A stretch of 64,000 nucleotides of DNA from Agrobacterium rubi TR3 = NBRC 13261. GTDB taxonomy: Bacteria; Pseudomonadota; Alphaproteobacteria; Rhizobiales; Rhizobiaceae. The notes beneath the pieces were generated by a model, which was not told the DNA's origin, did not search any database, and worked only from the letters and a program-made list of their open reading frames with translations. Location: the NCBI RefSeq assembly GCF_000739935.1, contig NZ_BBJU01000014.1, forward strand, positions 62,001 through 126,000, given 5' to 3'. Both the position numbers and the translations under genes were made by a program. Below are positions 1 to 8,334 of the stretch, one piece after another. Each line of letters opens with the position of its first letter. Position 1 is the stretch's first letter.

Positions 1-728
1 GCGGCACCGAAAGCCAGGATTGGGCGAACATGCTGCTGCGCATGTACACCCGCTGGGCCGAACGTCAGGGCTACAAGGTCGAAATTCTTGAAATTCACGA
101 TGGTGAAGAAGCGGGCATTAAATCCGCGACGATTCTCGTCAAGGGCCACAATGCGTTCGGATGGTTGAAGACGGAATCGGGCGTTCATCGTCTCGTTCGT
201 ATTTCTCCGTATGACAGCAATGCGCGTCGTCACACATCGTTTTCATCCATCTGGGTCTATCCGGTGGTCGATGATTCGATCCAGATCGACATCAACGAAA
301 GCGACTGCCGCATCGATACCTACCGCTCGTCGGGTGCAGGCGGACAGCACGTCAACACGACCGACTCTGCCGTGCGTATCACGCATATTCCAAGCGGCAT
401 TGCGGTTGCGTGCCAGCAGGAGCGCTCCCAGCACAAGAACCGCGCCAAGGCGTGGGAAATGCTGCGTTCACGTCTCTACGAGGCCGAGTTGATGAAGCGG
501 GAAGCGGCGGCTAATGCGCAGGCTGCTTCCAAGTCCGACATCGGTTGGGGACACCAGATTCGCTCTTACGTCTTGCAGCCCTACCAGCTGGTCAAGGATT
601 TGCGTACCGGCGTCGAAAGCACGGCACCGAGCAACGTGCTCGATGGCGAGTTGAACGAGTTTATGGAAGCAGCCCTTGCCCACCGCATTAGCGGCGGTGC
701 GGATGTTGAGGTTGCCGATATCGACTGA
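1..728 (+). CDS. prfB: Peptide chain release factor 2 (RF2), 3' part
   Basis: RF2 reads UGA and UAA stop codons on the ribosome and triggers hydrolysis of the peptidyl-tRNA. The reading frame is already open at base 3 ([10 protein letters not shown]...), so the N-terminal part and the start, including any programmed frameshift site, lie outside the window. The catalytic GGQ motif is visible in [10 protein letters not shown], encoded around 332-360, followed by the usual [13 protein letters not shown]. The codon-recognition loop reads [15 protein letters not shown], so the classical SPF tripeptide of RF2 is SPY here. The gene ends in VADID and is followed by a strong terminator at 756-794. Identification is certain; only the 5' end is missing. 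Confidence 0.97.
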   Translation, partial: GTESQDWANMLLRMYTRWAERQGYKVEILEIHDGEEAGIKSATILVKGHNAFGWLKTESGVHRLVRISPYDSNARRHTSFSSIWVYPVVDDSIQIDINESDCRIDTYRSSGAGGQHVNTTDSAVRITHIPSGIAVACQQERSQHKNRAKAWEMLRSRLYEAELMKREAAANAQAASKSDIGWGHQIRSYVLQPYQLVKDLRTGVESTAPSNVLDGELNEFMEAALAHRISGGADVEVADID

Positions 729-755
729 TTGCGGCGACGCAATCGACAGGGGTTT

Positions 756-794
756 GGCCTCTCGCAATAGTTCTTGCGGGAGGTCTTTTGTTTT
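756..794 (+). terminator. Rho-independent terminator of prfB
   Basis: A 12-bp stem (756-767 with 774-785, two G-T wobbles) closes a 6-base loop and is followed by TTTTGTTTT. It lies 28 bases after the prfB stop and just before the ribosome binding site of the next gene. Confidence 0.9.
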
Positions 795-805
795 GGAGGT
801 ATGCC

Positions 806-1276
806 ATGAAGCAGGTTCTTTATATCGTTGATGTGCAGCCGAGTTTTAGCCCGCCCGCCCAACTCATCGCCGACATCACCGCCCTCGCTGGACAAATGCA
901 CAGCGTGGCAAGTGTCGAGCGCCACGATGAGAGCATCACACCTTTCGAGCGACAGCTTGGCTGGAAACCTGGGACATCGGATGATTCCCTCGTTCCGGCA
1001 GATCGCATTTTCATCAAGCACGGCTATGCACCGCCAAGGGAGGCGGTCGATTATCTTTTGTCGTTGACTGTCGATCGGGTGCTGGTTTGCGGTATTCAGG
1101 CAGATACCTGCGTTCTAGCTGCAGGCTTCGCCTTCTTCGACGCCGGGTTACATCCAACGCTTGTTCCATGGCTGACGATTGGCTCAAGCCTTGACCGGTC
1201 AGGCCAACTTGGTGCGAGGCTATGGAAGCATCATTTCGGCGCGGTGCTGAATGGTCCTGAAGACCTGAGACTTTAG
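806..1276 (+). CDS. Isochorismatase-family cysteine hydrolase
   Basis: A 156-residue single-domain protein of the isochorismatase-like fold, whose members hydrolyse amides or vinyl ethers such as nicotinamide, biuret or isochorismate. The catalytic triad is visible: Asp9 in YIVDVQ, Lys71 in FIKHGY and Cys102 in GIQADTCVLAAG, with the aspartate-lysine-cysteine spacing of the family. I chose the ATG at 806 because GGAGGT stands 5 bases upstream; the longer frame from 788 has no such site and overlaps the prfB terminator. The stop overlaps the stop of the convergent exported protein by about 3 bases. The substrate cannot be told from the sequence. Nearby nadK would suit a pyridine-nucleotide role, but that is weak context. 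Confidence 0.85.
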   Translation: MKQVLYIVDVQPSFSPPAQLIADITALAGQMHSVASVERHDESITPFERQLGWKPGTSDDSLVPADRIFIKHGYAPPREAVDYLLSLTVDRVLVCGIQADTCVLAAGFAFFDAGLHPTLVPWLTIGSSLDRSGQLGARLWKHHFGAVLNGPEDLRL

Positions 1277-1788
1277 TTGGAAGCTTTTTCGATCTTCATG
1301 TCGCCGAGTTCATCGATCAGAACCGTCCAGGCATCGGCATCTTTTTGCGTTGGCGCGGTTTTAAGATGCACGGTGACGAAAAGGCCGGGGACGTCTGATG
1401 CACCGGTCGAGCTTTCAGGTCTGATATCGGTGACATAGACCTTCATCTGCGTGAATTCGTCCAGTTCTACGGTTTCCACGAGGCTCGGACCGTTGGCCGT
1501 ATAGGCGATCTGCTGGAGATAGATTTTCGCGGTGCCATCATCCTGGCGCATGGCGACGACCTTGTAATATCCGCGCGTCGGTTCGCCAGCCGGCTTTGTG
1601 GCCGAGGCCGTACCGGTATCGCCTTCCTTGGCGTCTGGCAGGGTCGCTTTTTCCCACAAGCCGCTGCTGGTCACGAAGATCGTCGAGGAGGGCAGGGCGC
1701 TGATATCTGTCGTCTGTGCAGAGGCGCATGACAGGCTGGCGGCAAGGAATGTCGTGGCAAGTAAAGTTTTGATCATCTTGGTTTTCAT
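1273..1788 (-). CDS. Hypothetical exported protein
   Basis: About 171 residues with a clear Sec signal peptide: MKTKMIKTLLATTFLAAS, then a likely cleavage after SCASA-Q. The remaining ~145 residues are polar and look like a small soluble periplasmic beta-rich domain (many T/V/Y alternations, for example KVYVTDIRPES). I do not recognise a family. The ATG at 1788 overlaps the TGA of nadK by one base (TGATG), so it is probably co-transcribed and translationally coupled with nadK. A second start at MIKTLL (1776) would also keep the signal peptide. The 3' end runs into the convergent isochorismatase-family gene. Confidence 0.75.
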   Translation of the reverse strand: MKTKMIKTLLATTFLAASLSCASAQTTDISALPSSTIFVTSSGLWEKATLPDAKEGDTGTASATKPAGEPTRGYYKVVAMRQDDGTAKIYLQQIAYTANGPSLVETVELDEFTQMKVYVTDIRPESSTGASDVPGLFVTVHLKTAPTQKDADAWTVLIDELGDMKIEKASN

Positions 1789-2561
1789 CAATTCGTGAAC
1801 TGTTCTGCAAGCACCCTGTCGGACCAGGAGCGATCCGGGTCGGACAAAATCTTTGCGGTTCTATCGCGAGATTGGGCAATGCGGACCGATTGTACCGATT
1901 TGACCTCGATGTGATCGGCCACCGCATTCACAGGGCGTTTTTCGCTTTCCAACACGTGGATATCGACCGTGACCTTATTTGGAAGCAGGGCGCCACGCCA
2001 GCGACGCGGGCGAAACGCGCTGACCGGCGTCAAGGCGAGCAGCGGTGATTCCAATGGTAGGATAGGGCCGTGGGCCGAGAAGTTGTAGGCTGTGGACCCT
2101 GCTGGCGTCGCCACCATCATGCCATCACAAATCAGCTCTTCCAGCCGTGTCTTGCCATCCACATCCACCCGCAATTTTGCGGCCTGATGGGATTGGCGAA
2201 ACAGGCTGACCTCGTTCATGGCAAGTGCAGAGAACGGCTCACCATTCGCATCTGTCGTCGTCATCCGAAGAGGATGGAAGTCATTGCCGGTGGCGACTGC
2301 GATACGATCCGGCAAATCGGCGACCCGGTAATCATTCATGAGAAAGCCGACGGAGCCTCGGTTCATTCCGTAAATACGCTTGCCCGAGTTCATCGTCTCG
2401 TTCAACACCTGCAACATGAAGCCATCACCACCTAGTGCAACGATGACGTCTGCTTCATCGAAAGCGGTATTGCCGTAGTGTCCGACAAGTTCGTCTCGCG
2501 CCGATTGCGCATTGTCTGTGGTCGACGCCAGGAAACACAACTTCTGACTTGAACGCGACAT
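1788..2561 (-). CDS. nadK: NAD kinase
   Basis: NadK phosphorylates NAD to NADP in the cytosol. The 257-residue product shows the family signature GGDG (residues 44-47 of VIVALGGDGFML), the conserved NEVSLFRQ segment and the TPAGSTAYNFSAHGPILP motif that binds the nucleotide. Length fits the short proteobacterial enzymes. I chose the ATG at 2561 (MSRSSQKLCFLAS) because similarity begins there; an in-frame extension up to 2663 looks non-coding. The gene is the first of a two-gene unit with the exported protein downstream. NadE and SthA, other NAD(P) enzymes, lie within 12 kb but are not in the same operon. Confidence 0.95.
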   Translation of the reverse strand: MSRSSQKLCFLASTTDNAQSARDELVGHYGNTAFDEADVIVALGGDGFMLQVLNETMNSGKRIYGMNRGSVGFLMNDYRVADLPDRIAVATGNDFHPLRMTTTDANGEPFSALAMNEVSLFRQSHQAAKLRVDVDGKTRLEELICDGMMVATPAGSTAYNFSAHGPILPLESPLLALTPVSAFRPRRWRGALLPNKVTVDIHVLESEKRPVNAVADHIEVKSVQSVRIAQSRDRTAKILSDPDRSWSDRVLAEQFTN

Positions 2562-2772
2562 GCCGTCACCCCTGTTACCGGCCTTTGGTACATGAAGACA
2601 CAGTACAAGGACAAGCTCTTTAAAAACGAGAGTGACCAACGGGCCGTGGGACAAGTGTTTCACTGTTACAAACGTCCACAGCTTCTTGTCTATGTGTCAT
2701 CAATCGGGGTTGCAGATGCCGGTGAGGTCGGGCAGTTTGCGGAAACGAACATGGTTGCGGAAGGTGTGGGGC

Positions 2773-3684
2773 GTGGCGATAAGTTACAGTATCTACGATG
2801 TTTTCACGCGCCAGAAGCTGGCCGGAAACCCGTTGGCGGTGATGTTTGGTGCAGACGCACTGGATGAGGCCACCATGCAGGCCATTGCCCGGGAAATGAA
2901 CCTGTCGGAAACGGTGTTCGTCAGACAATCCGCTAATCCCGCCTACGCGGCTTCACTGAGAATTTTTACGCCCGCTCAGGAATTGCCATTTGCGGGTCAC
3001 CCGACGGTGGGTGCCGCGATCGCCATCGCCGAACACAATCACCCGGAAGGCGAGGCTGACATGGTGGCCGTGCTTGAAGAAAAGGTCGGGCCGGTGCGCT
3101 GTGCTATCCGCATTCGTCCAGGTGAGCCAAGCTTTGCAGAGTTCGATTTGCCAAGAAAGTCATCCCGCGCGACGTTGCCGCTGGATCGTGCACAGATTGC
3201 CGATGCCATTGGTCTGGCTGAATCACAGATCGGCTTTGAAAATCACGCCCCGTCGATCTGGACGGCGGGTGTGCCCTTCGTCGTGATACCGGTGCTCAAT
3301 CTTGCCGCGATGGAAGAGGTCGACTTTGATCCGACATTGTGGCTGAAGCTTGCGCCTTTGGTTGAGGGCCGGCTGGCATCGGCCTATCTCTACTGTCGCG
3401 GCGGCGTCAATCATGCTGCAAAATTTCATACCCGGATGTTTTCACCCAGCATGGGCATAGCGGAAGATCCCGCAACGGGTGCTGCGGCTGCCGCGTTCTC
3501 AGGTGCAATCCACCACTTCGATAATCTCGCGGATGGGCATTACCCGATCCTGATCGAGCAAGGCGTCGAAATGGGCCGCCCTTCGCATATTCACCTGAAT
3601 ATGGATGTGAAGGAAAAAGAGATTTCACGTGCCAGGATCGGCGGTCACGCCGTGCGCGTCGCAACCGGTACTTTCGATATCTGA
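2773..3684 (+). CDS. PhzF-family isomerase-like protein
   Basis: A 303-residue protein of the PhzF (phenazine biosynthesis-like / diaminopimelate epimerase fold) family. Visible signatures are GNPLAV near residue 18, the catalytic glutamate Glu46 in NLSETVFV, FTPAQELPFAGHPTVGAA around residue 75, and EDPATGAAAAAF near the C-terminus. Start: the GTG at 2773 is preceded by GGAAGG 8 bases upstream and gives MAISYSIYDVF, the normal family N-terminus; the ATG at 2632 would add 47 unrelated residues. No phenazine genes are nearby, so the name says fold and not pathway. The substrate is unknown, as for most members. Confidence 0.9.
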   Translation: MAISYSIYDVFTRQKLAGNPLAVMFGADALDEATMQAIAREMNLSETVFVRQSANPAYAASLRIFTPAQELPFAGHPTVGAAIAIAEHNHPEGEADMVAVLEEKVGPVRCAIRIRPGEPSFAEFDLPRKSSRATLPLDRAQIADAIGLAESQIGFENHAPSIWTAGVPFVVIPVLNLAAMEEVDFDPTLWLKLAPLVEGRLASAYLYCRGGVNHAAKFHTRMFSPSMGIAEDPATGAAAAAFSGAIHHFDNLADGHYPILIEQGVEMGRPSHIHLNMDVKEKEISRARIGGHAVRVATGTFDI

Positions 3685-3836
3685 TATTTTTCAAAACGCT
3701 GAGAGCAGCCATATTGACCAAGTCAAGGGCTTGTGACGGCGCGTTAACACCTTTTGGCCGCGAATCTTAACCTTTGGCCTTCGGGCAAGGAACCAAATGG
3801 CTGTCCTTCCGTTTATCAACGCGAAGGAGACGTGAC

Positions 3837-3998
3837 ATGAAGTCGCAAAACAGTTCCGATACTCGCCGTACTTTGGAGGCTGCGAATTGTACAGCGGCCT
3901 CTACATATAAGCCCCTGATTATCCCACTCAGAGGCACCTACGTAGCGATGATATTCCGCCGCTCTCTTAAAAATAGACTTGAAATGACAAAAAGCTAA
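3837..3998 (+). CDS. Possible small protein (53 residues)
   Basis: The frame starts at an ATG with a good ribosome binding site (AAGGAG, 8 bases upstream) and encodes 53 mostly polar residues with a basic C-terminus (FRRSLKNRLEMTKS). There is no signal peptide or recognised domain. The leader at 3814-3842 is strikingly similar to the leader of the next gene (4058-4085): both read TATCAACG, then AAGG, then TGACATGAAG. That argues that this start is, or was, a true translation start. It could equally be the relic of a duplicated small gene. Confidence 0.35.
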   Translation: MKSQNSSDTRRTLEAANCTAASTYKPLIIPLRGTYVAMIFRRSLKNRLEMTKS

Positions 3999-4079
3999 TT
4001 CGACATGTATCGAATTGGACAAAAAATCTAAACAGGCTCGTAAAATCAAGATTTAATCTATCAACGAAGGGAGAATGAC

Positions 4080-4328
4080 ATGAAGACAGCTCTCATCATC
4101 ACGGCACTCATTGGCATTTCTGCTTCAACAGCATTTGCCGACGGTATCGTTCAGCAGACCATCAACTCCACGATCCCTGTGGATCGCGAGTTCAAGACTG
4201 CTAGCATCACGCCACCAACCGAAGCCGCACAAAAACCAGTCGTCGTCTTGAAGAAGACCAACAGGTTGCCAGGGCTGACGGAAACCGCGACAGCGTCTCC
4301 ACAATCGGCCCTCGCTCGTATGCAGTAA
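4080..4328 (+). CDS. Small exported protein, unknown function
   Basis: An 82-residue product with a textbook signal peptide: MKTALIITALIGISASTAFA, cleavage before DG. The mature part is only about 60 residues and rich in threonine and proline (NSTIPVDREF, ASITPPTEA, LPGLTETATASP), so it is probably an unstructured or short periplasmic peptide. GAAGGGAG stands 7 bases before the ATG, and a strong terminator follows at 4357-4391, so this is a single-gene transcript or the end of one. I do not recognise the family. Confidence 0.7.
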   Translation: MKTALIITALIGISASTAFADGIVQQTINSTIPVDREFKTASITPPTEAAQKPVVVLKKTNRLPGLTETATASPQSALARMQ

Positions 4329-4356
4329 TTGACCCCATGAACAGTCTCATTTCAGA

Positions 4357-4391
4357 AAATCCCGTGCGGTGATCCGCTAACGGGATTTTTT
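4357..4391 (+). terminator. Rho-independent terminator
   Basis: AAATCCCGT pairs with ACGGGATTT around a 14-base loop that can itself pair, followed by a T-run. It ends the transcript of the small exported protein. Confidence 0.88.
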
Positions 4392-4477
4392 GTTGGCGAT
4401 AAGACGACAGCGGTATGGCAACGACTTTGACGCTAGACACGCCAAGCATTCCAATTCCCGTATCTGCGATCCTTCTG

Positions 4478-4663
4478 TCAGCTATCAAGTCTGAGTGACA
4501 GTTGTCGCCCACCGTTTTTCTTCAGAATATAGAGTGGCTTGATGGTGAGCACTTCGGTGCGGCGCTGCAATTCGCGTCTGCGCTCCAAGGCGCGTTCGCG
4601 CAGACTGCGTGACTGAGCCACCAGCGATAAAGCGTTTTCAATGGTTTTGTCTGTTGCTGTCAT
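4478..4663 (-). CDS. Small hypothetical protein
   Basis: Sixty-one residues, with an N-terminal helix rich in Arg/Glu (SLRERALERRRELQRR) followed by LTIKPLYILKKNGG. GGAG stands 8 bases before the ATG, and a TTGACA hexamer lies about 50 bases further upstream (4712-4717), although no clear -10 box pairs with it. The composition resembles a short charged helical protein. No domain is recognised. It stands alone, facing the small exported gene and separated from the DUF1127 gene by a terminator. Confidence 0.5.
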   Translation of the reverse strand: MTATDKTIENALSLVAQSRSLRERALERRRELQRRTEVLTIKPLYILKKNGGRQLSLRLDS

Positions 4664-4841
4664 TGCTACAACTCCATTTGTTCACTTTATGTTCTATTAT
4701 TTGATGCGCCTTGTCAAGCTTGCAATATGCAGCGCTAGCGATGACGTTTCAGATGAAGTGATTTTGAATTTGGAGAGCGAGGTTTTGGTGTGTGCTTAAT
4801 ACGGCCTTAGTCGAGGCAAGCATGGTTCGCCAAAGCCTTAG

Positions 4842-4876
4842 AATCAAAAACGGCGCACGAGGCGCCGTTTTTGATT
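4842..4876 (-). terminator. Strong bidirectional terminator
   Basis: A perfect 15-bp stem (4842-4856 with 4862-4876) with a 5-base loop. It is A-rich on one side and T-rich on the other, so it can act in both directions. It lies 64 bases beyond the stop of the DUF1127 gene at 4940-5083, its probable user. Confidence 0.9.
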
Positions 4877-4939
4877 ACCTGTCGCTCGGTCAGCCTGCTT
4901 CCGTGGGAGGTCGGTCGGCAGAGTGACGTTTTACGCTGA

Positions 4940-5083
4940 TTAGCGGAACGAACGGGAAGCAACGTTGCGAATGTCGTAACGTGTCAGGCCGATGTCGCTC
5001 AGAGCCTGGCTGGAAAGGCTGCCCAACTCGTTCATTGTGCGACGGTAGCTGATCCAGTTCTTGGCGATACGAATAGGGTTCAT
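4940..5083 (-). CDS. DUF1127-family small protein
   Basis: A 47-residue protein: MNPIRIAKNWISYRRTMN, then ELGSLSSQALSDIGLTRYD and IRNVASRSFR. This is the compact DUF1127 pattern: a tryptophan-containing first helix, then L-S-x-x-x-L-x-D-I-G-[LI]-x-R-x-D-I. These arginine-rich micro-proteins are typical of Rhizobiales. Published work on DUF1127 proteins in Agrobacterium links them to RNA metabolism and phosphate/carbon homeostasis (recalled knowledge, not shown here). GAGGAA stands 7 bases before the ATG. It is followed by the strong terminator at 4842-4876. Confidence 0.9.
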   Translation of the reverse strand: MNPIRIAKNWISYRRTMNELGSLSSQALSDIGLTRYDIRNVASRSFR

Positions 5084-5341
5084 GGTGTTTTCCTCAATCT
5101 TGCTTTTGTTTGATCTTTGAAACTTGGTCTCAGAGGCTCAGTCATCTGTGCTCTCTGCTGTTGATCTGTATATACATATTCAAGAGAAGGATGTGCAGTG
5201 CAGATTTTAGGCGACTGCCATGCAAATGTGCAATGTGTCGGCTATTTTTACATCTTTTTCCGATGGATGTGCATTTTTTAGGCGGGAGATAAAAGGGATG
5301 CGCGCGGAGAAGAAGCAACGCTAAAATGGCGTGTTTAAAAC

Positions 5342-5376
5342 GAAAAAAGGCCCAGAGCCGAAGCTCAAGACCTTTT
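5342..5376 (-). terminator. Rho-independent terminator of the second DUF1127 gene
   Basis: Read on the minus strand, AAAAGGTCTTGAGC pairs with GCTCTGGGCCTTTT around a TTCG tetraloop, with one mismatch, and is followed by T6. It lies 43 bases after the stop at 5419. A separate perfect 16-base palindrome (GGCGGAAATTTCCGCC) sits between stop and terminator. Confidence 0.85.
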
Positions 5377-5418
5377 GTGTGATCCGTAATCCGGCGGAAA
5401 TTTCCGCCTTACGTCAGA

Positions 5419-5565
5419 TTAGATGCCGACTGCAGTCCGTGCTACGCGGCGAATGTCGCTGCGGCCGATGCCGAGGTCGCTCAGTTCGCGGTCGCTCATG
5501 CGGCCAAGTTCAGTGACGGTCTGACGATACTTGCGCCAGTTGTTCAGCGAGCGAGAGATGTTCAT
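5419..5565 (-). CDS. DUF1127-family small protein (second copy)
   Basis: A 48-residue protein, MNISRSLNNWRKYRQTVT, then ELGRMSDRELSDLGIGRSD and IRRVARTAVGI. It has the same plan as the gene at 4940-5083 (about 50 percent identical by eye) and is a classical DUF1127 member with the L-S-D-L-G-I-x-R-S-D-I core. AAGGA stands about 7 bases before the ATG. It has its own terminator (5342-5376), so the two copies are separately transcribed rather than one operon. In between (5084-5341) I see AT-rich promoter-like DNA but no gene. Confidence 0.92.
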   Translation of the reverse strand: MNISRSLNNWRKYRQTVTELGRMSDRELSDLGIGRSDIRRVARTAVGI

Positions 5566-6128
5566 GGTCGTGTCCTTCGTTTTGTCTTCTGGCACCACTT
5601 GGGATCAGTGCCGAACTCATTTCCTGACGCCGAATATAATCGGTTTAATCGAAACAAAAATAGACAATGAAGTATGCCACCTATGCGCTGAGTGCATCGC
5701 AGAGTTAAAATCAACCCTTTGGACGTTAATAAATGCATAATTTAAGGGCGCTTTTGCCTGGGAAATAATCGTTTTTCTCGCTATGTGAGCGTTTTTCATC
5801 CTCGCTACCTTCTTTAGGTGCTAGTCGACAAAATGAGGAATGGCGCGGTGTCATCGTTTTGACTCTTGATGGTAAGTTGCCTGCGCATCCTCTAATTCTC
5901 TTGGCCGGATTGAGTTCGAATTGAACCACCTCAATTGAAGGGTATGCCGTCTTATATGGGAAGCCTTGATCGGCGGGCAGGGGAATGCGCCCGTATCGTG
6001 GCTCCGCTGGCGTAAATAGAGACGTAAAACCGTCATTTTCCCTTTGCGCTCCAGAAAACGGGTGATATAGAGACGCGCGCTCCGGAAGGCCTCATGTGCC
6101 AGATGTTGTTTATGCAGGATTCATGAGC
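5566..6128. other. Intergenic region without a recognisable gene
   Basis: About 560 bases between the second DUF1127 gene and tRNA-Leu. The first third is AT-rich and must hold the DUF1127 promoter. Short open frames here (for example 5726-5929 and 5851-6036 on the minus strand) have no ribosome binding site and no protein-like composition. I see no repeat or terminator of note. Confidence 0.5.
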
Positions 6129-6213
6129 GCGGGTATGGCGGAATTGGTAGACGCACCAGATTTAGGTTCTGGCGACGAGAGTTGTGGGGGTTCGAGTCCC
6201 TCTACCCGCACCA
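6129..6213 (+). tRNA. tRNA-Leu (anticodon UAG)
   Basis: An 85-base tRNA with a 7-bp acceptor stem (GCGGGTA with TACCCGC), the D-arm GGCGGAATTGGTAGACGC, the anticodon stem CCAGA/TCTGG with loop TTTAGGT (anticodon TAG), a long class-II variable arm, the T-arm GGGGGTTCGAGTCCCTC and an encoded CCA end. It reads CUA and, by wobble, other CUN codons. It stands alone upstream of tig. Confidence 0.97.
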
Positions 6214-6404
6214 AATGAATCGCCGGGAAGACAGCGCGTCGCATCTGCTTCGCCGCTTCTCTGGCTCAAGCGCAGTTTTTGCTCCGCAAAATGCTTGTGC
6301 ATGCAGTTTATATAGCTAAGGCCGGTGAATTTAATTCCGGCGCTGTGCTCGAACGTAAACCAACGGCTGTCTGAGCACCGCCGCCATGATGTGAAGGTAT
6401 GAAA

Positions 6405-7877
6405 ATGCAGGTTATCGAAACGCTCGCTGAAGGGCTGAAGCGCGAAATCAAGGTCGTTATTCCGGCCGCCGATATGAAGTCTCGCCTTGACGAGCGCCTC
6501 GTTGATGCCAAGGACAAGGTCCGCATCAACGGTTTCCGCCCAGGCAAGGTGCCACTTTCTCATCTGAAGAAGATGTATGGCAAGTCCATCATGGCCGACC
6601 TCGTCAACGAACTGGTTCGTGACAAGCCATCCGAAATCATTTCCGGCCGCGGCGAAAAGTCTGCGACACAGCCTGCCATCTCCATGACCGAAGATCAGGA
6701 CGAAGCCGAAAAGATTCTGGCCGCCGAAAGCGATCTGGAATTCACGCTCGCTTACGAAGTGATTCCGGCGATCGAGCTGAAGTCCAACGAAGGCATCAAG
6801 GTTACGCGCGAAGTCGTTGAAGTGACCGAAGAGGAAATCAACGAGCAGATCCTCAAGATTGCCGAGAGCGCCCGCACCTACGAAACCAAAAAGGGCAAGG
6901 CTGCCGAAGGCGACCGCGTCACGATGAACTATCTCGGCAAGGTCGATGGCGAAGCCTTTGACGGTGGCGCTGCTGAAGACGCAGAGCTCGTGATCGGCTC
7001 CAACCGCTTCATTCCTGGCTTCGAAGACCAGCTGGTCGGCGTCAAGGCTGGCGATGAGAAGGCCATCACCGTTACATTCCCAACGGAATATCCTGCCGCG
7101 AACCTCGCCGGCAAGGAAGCTGTCTTCGACATCACTGTTAAGGACGTAGCCGCTGCTGCCGACGTTGAAATCAACGACGAACTGGCAACCAAGCTCGGTC
7201 TCGAATCGGCTGAAAAGCTGAAGGAAATCGTTCGCGGCCAGATCGAAAGCCAGTACAGCAACGTCACTCGCCAGAAGGTGAAGCGTCAGATTCTCGATCA
7301 GCTGGACGCGGTCTACCAGTTCGAAACACCAGCCGGTCTGGTTGATGCAGAGTTCGACAACATCTGGCGCCAGATCAACACCGATCTCGAGCAGTCCGGC
7401 AAGACTTTTGCTGACGAAGACACGACGGAAGAAGAAGCTCGCGAAGAATACCGCAAGCTGGCGGAACGTCGCGTTCGTCTCGGTCTCGTTTTGTCCGAAA
7501 TCGGCGAGAAGGCTGGCGTAGAAGTCACCGAAGAAGAAATGCAGCGTGCGCTGTTTGCACAGCTTCAGCAGTTCCCGGGCCAGCAGAAAGAAATCCTCGA
7601 TTTCTTCCGCAACACGCCAGGCGCTTCTGCTTCGCTGCGCGCTCCGATCTTCGAAGAAAAGGTCATCGACAAACTGCTCGAAGAAGTCTCCGTCACGGAC
7701 AAGACCGTAACGAAGGAAGAGCTTCTGGCTGAAGATGCCGAAGAAGGCGATAAGGCTGAGAAGAAGCCTGCCAAGAAGAAGGCTGCTGCAAAGGCTGACG
7801 CTGCGGAAGGCGAAGACGCCGCTCCGAAGAAGAAGGCACCTGCCAAGAAGAAGGCTGCCGAAGGCGACGCCGAGTAA
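6405..7877 (+). CDS. tig: Trigger factor (ribosome-associated chaperone)
   Basis: Trigger factor binds nascent chains at the ribosomal exit tunnel and has peptidyl-prolyl isomerase activity. In order: the N-terminal ribosome-binding domain with the signature loop ([18 protein letters not shown], near residues 43-60), the FKBP-type domain ([17 protein letters not shown] to [15 protein letters not shown], about 170-225), and the helical C-terminal chaperone domain. The 490-residue length exceeds the E. coli protein (432) because of an Ala/Lys/Glu-rich tail with two [17 protein letters not shown] units. Start: the ATG at 6405 gives MQVIET, the usual N-terminus, with GAAGG 7 bases upstream; the ATG at 6399 is too close to that site. 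A terminator follows at 7902-7927. Confidence 0.96.
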   Translation: MQVIETLAEGLKREIKVVIPAADMKSRLDERLVDAKDKVRINGFRPGKVPLSHLKKMYGKSIMADLVNELVRDKPSEIISGRGEKSATQPAISMTEDQDEAEKILAAESDLEFTLAYEVIPAIELKSNEGIKVTREVVEVTEEEINEQILKIAESARTYETKKGKAAEGDRVTMNYLGKVDGEAFDGGAAEDAELVIGSNRFIPGFEDQLVGVKAGDEKAITVTFPTEYPAANLAGKEAVFDITVKDVAAAADVEINDELATKLGLESAEKLKEIVRGQIESQYSNVTRQKVKRQILDQLDAVYQFETPAGLVDAEFDNIWRQINTDLEQSGKTFADEDTTEEEAREEYRKLAERRVRLGLVLSEIGEKAGVEVTEEEMQRALFAQLQQFPGQQKEILDFFRNTPGASASLRAPIFEEKVIDKLLEEVSVTDKTVTKEELLAEDAEEGDKAEKKPAKKKAAAKADAAEGEDAAPKKKAPAKKKAAEGDAE

Positions 7878-7901
7878 GCTTTTCTTTGTAATGTCTCGAA
7901 G

Positions 7902-7927
7902 GGCCGCTGCTTTGTCAGCGGCCTTTT
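7902..7927 (+). terminator. Rho-independent terminator of tig
   Basis: The perfect 8-bp stem GGCCGCTG/CAGCGGCC with a 6-base loop is followed by TTTTGCGTTT, 24 bases after the tig stop. Confidence 0.9.
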
Positions 7928-8334
7928 GCGTTTCAGATGCCCGTTAACCTCTGTAACGTTTCGATCACATTGCAGCGCACAATGCGCTTTTTCAGCCCTG
8001 CGCCCTTGTTCATCTCCGGTTCATCTGGCAGTCTTGGCTTATTGATTTGCGATGCATCATAGATGAGCAAATCCGCTGCGCAGGATGCGCGGCCCGGCAC
8101 TTGCCCCAGTTTCAACTCTCCATCTGGCGTCACCGCATGCGGTTGTTACGCCCGGTGATAAATGACGCGTAGGTCGAAGCTGTGGGCTTTGGCAGAGGCG
8201 GGCGGCAATGCGCGCCTGATCGCGTTCTCTACAATTCAAAGCGGCTGACCTTGATTTGGACAGTCGTCGATAGCCCAACAAGGCGCACCGTTTTCCCAAG
8301 GATGGCGCGCTTTACGAAAGCTTGAGGAAGAGAC
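7928..8334. other. Intergenic region, no convincing gene
   Basis: About 400 bases between tig and the exported protein at 8335. A minus-strand GTG-initiated frame of 66 codons (7933-8133) has no ribosome binding site and no recognised family. The region may contain a decayed gene, but I cannot name it. The promoter of the 8335 gene should lie at its 3' end. Confidence 0.4.

Noticed and set aside
5110..5292. Plus-strand 60-codon frame between the DUF1127 genes
   Set aside because: No ribosome binding site and unusual composition (many Cys/Phe/Leu); it lies in the probable promoter region of the DUF1127 gene at 4940-5083.
6162..6563. Minus-strand frame of 133 codons over tRNA-Leu and the start of tig
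   Set aside because: It ends in the GRGTRTPT sequence that results from reading a tRNA T-arm backwards, and overlaps tig in antisense. No ribosome binding site.
7933..8133. 66-codon minus-strand frame behind tig
   Set aside because: GTG start without ribosome binding site, no domain and no neighbours. A decayed gene is possible but cannot be supported.
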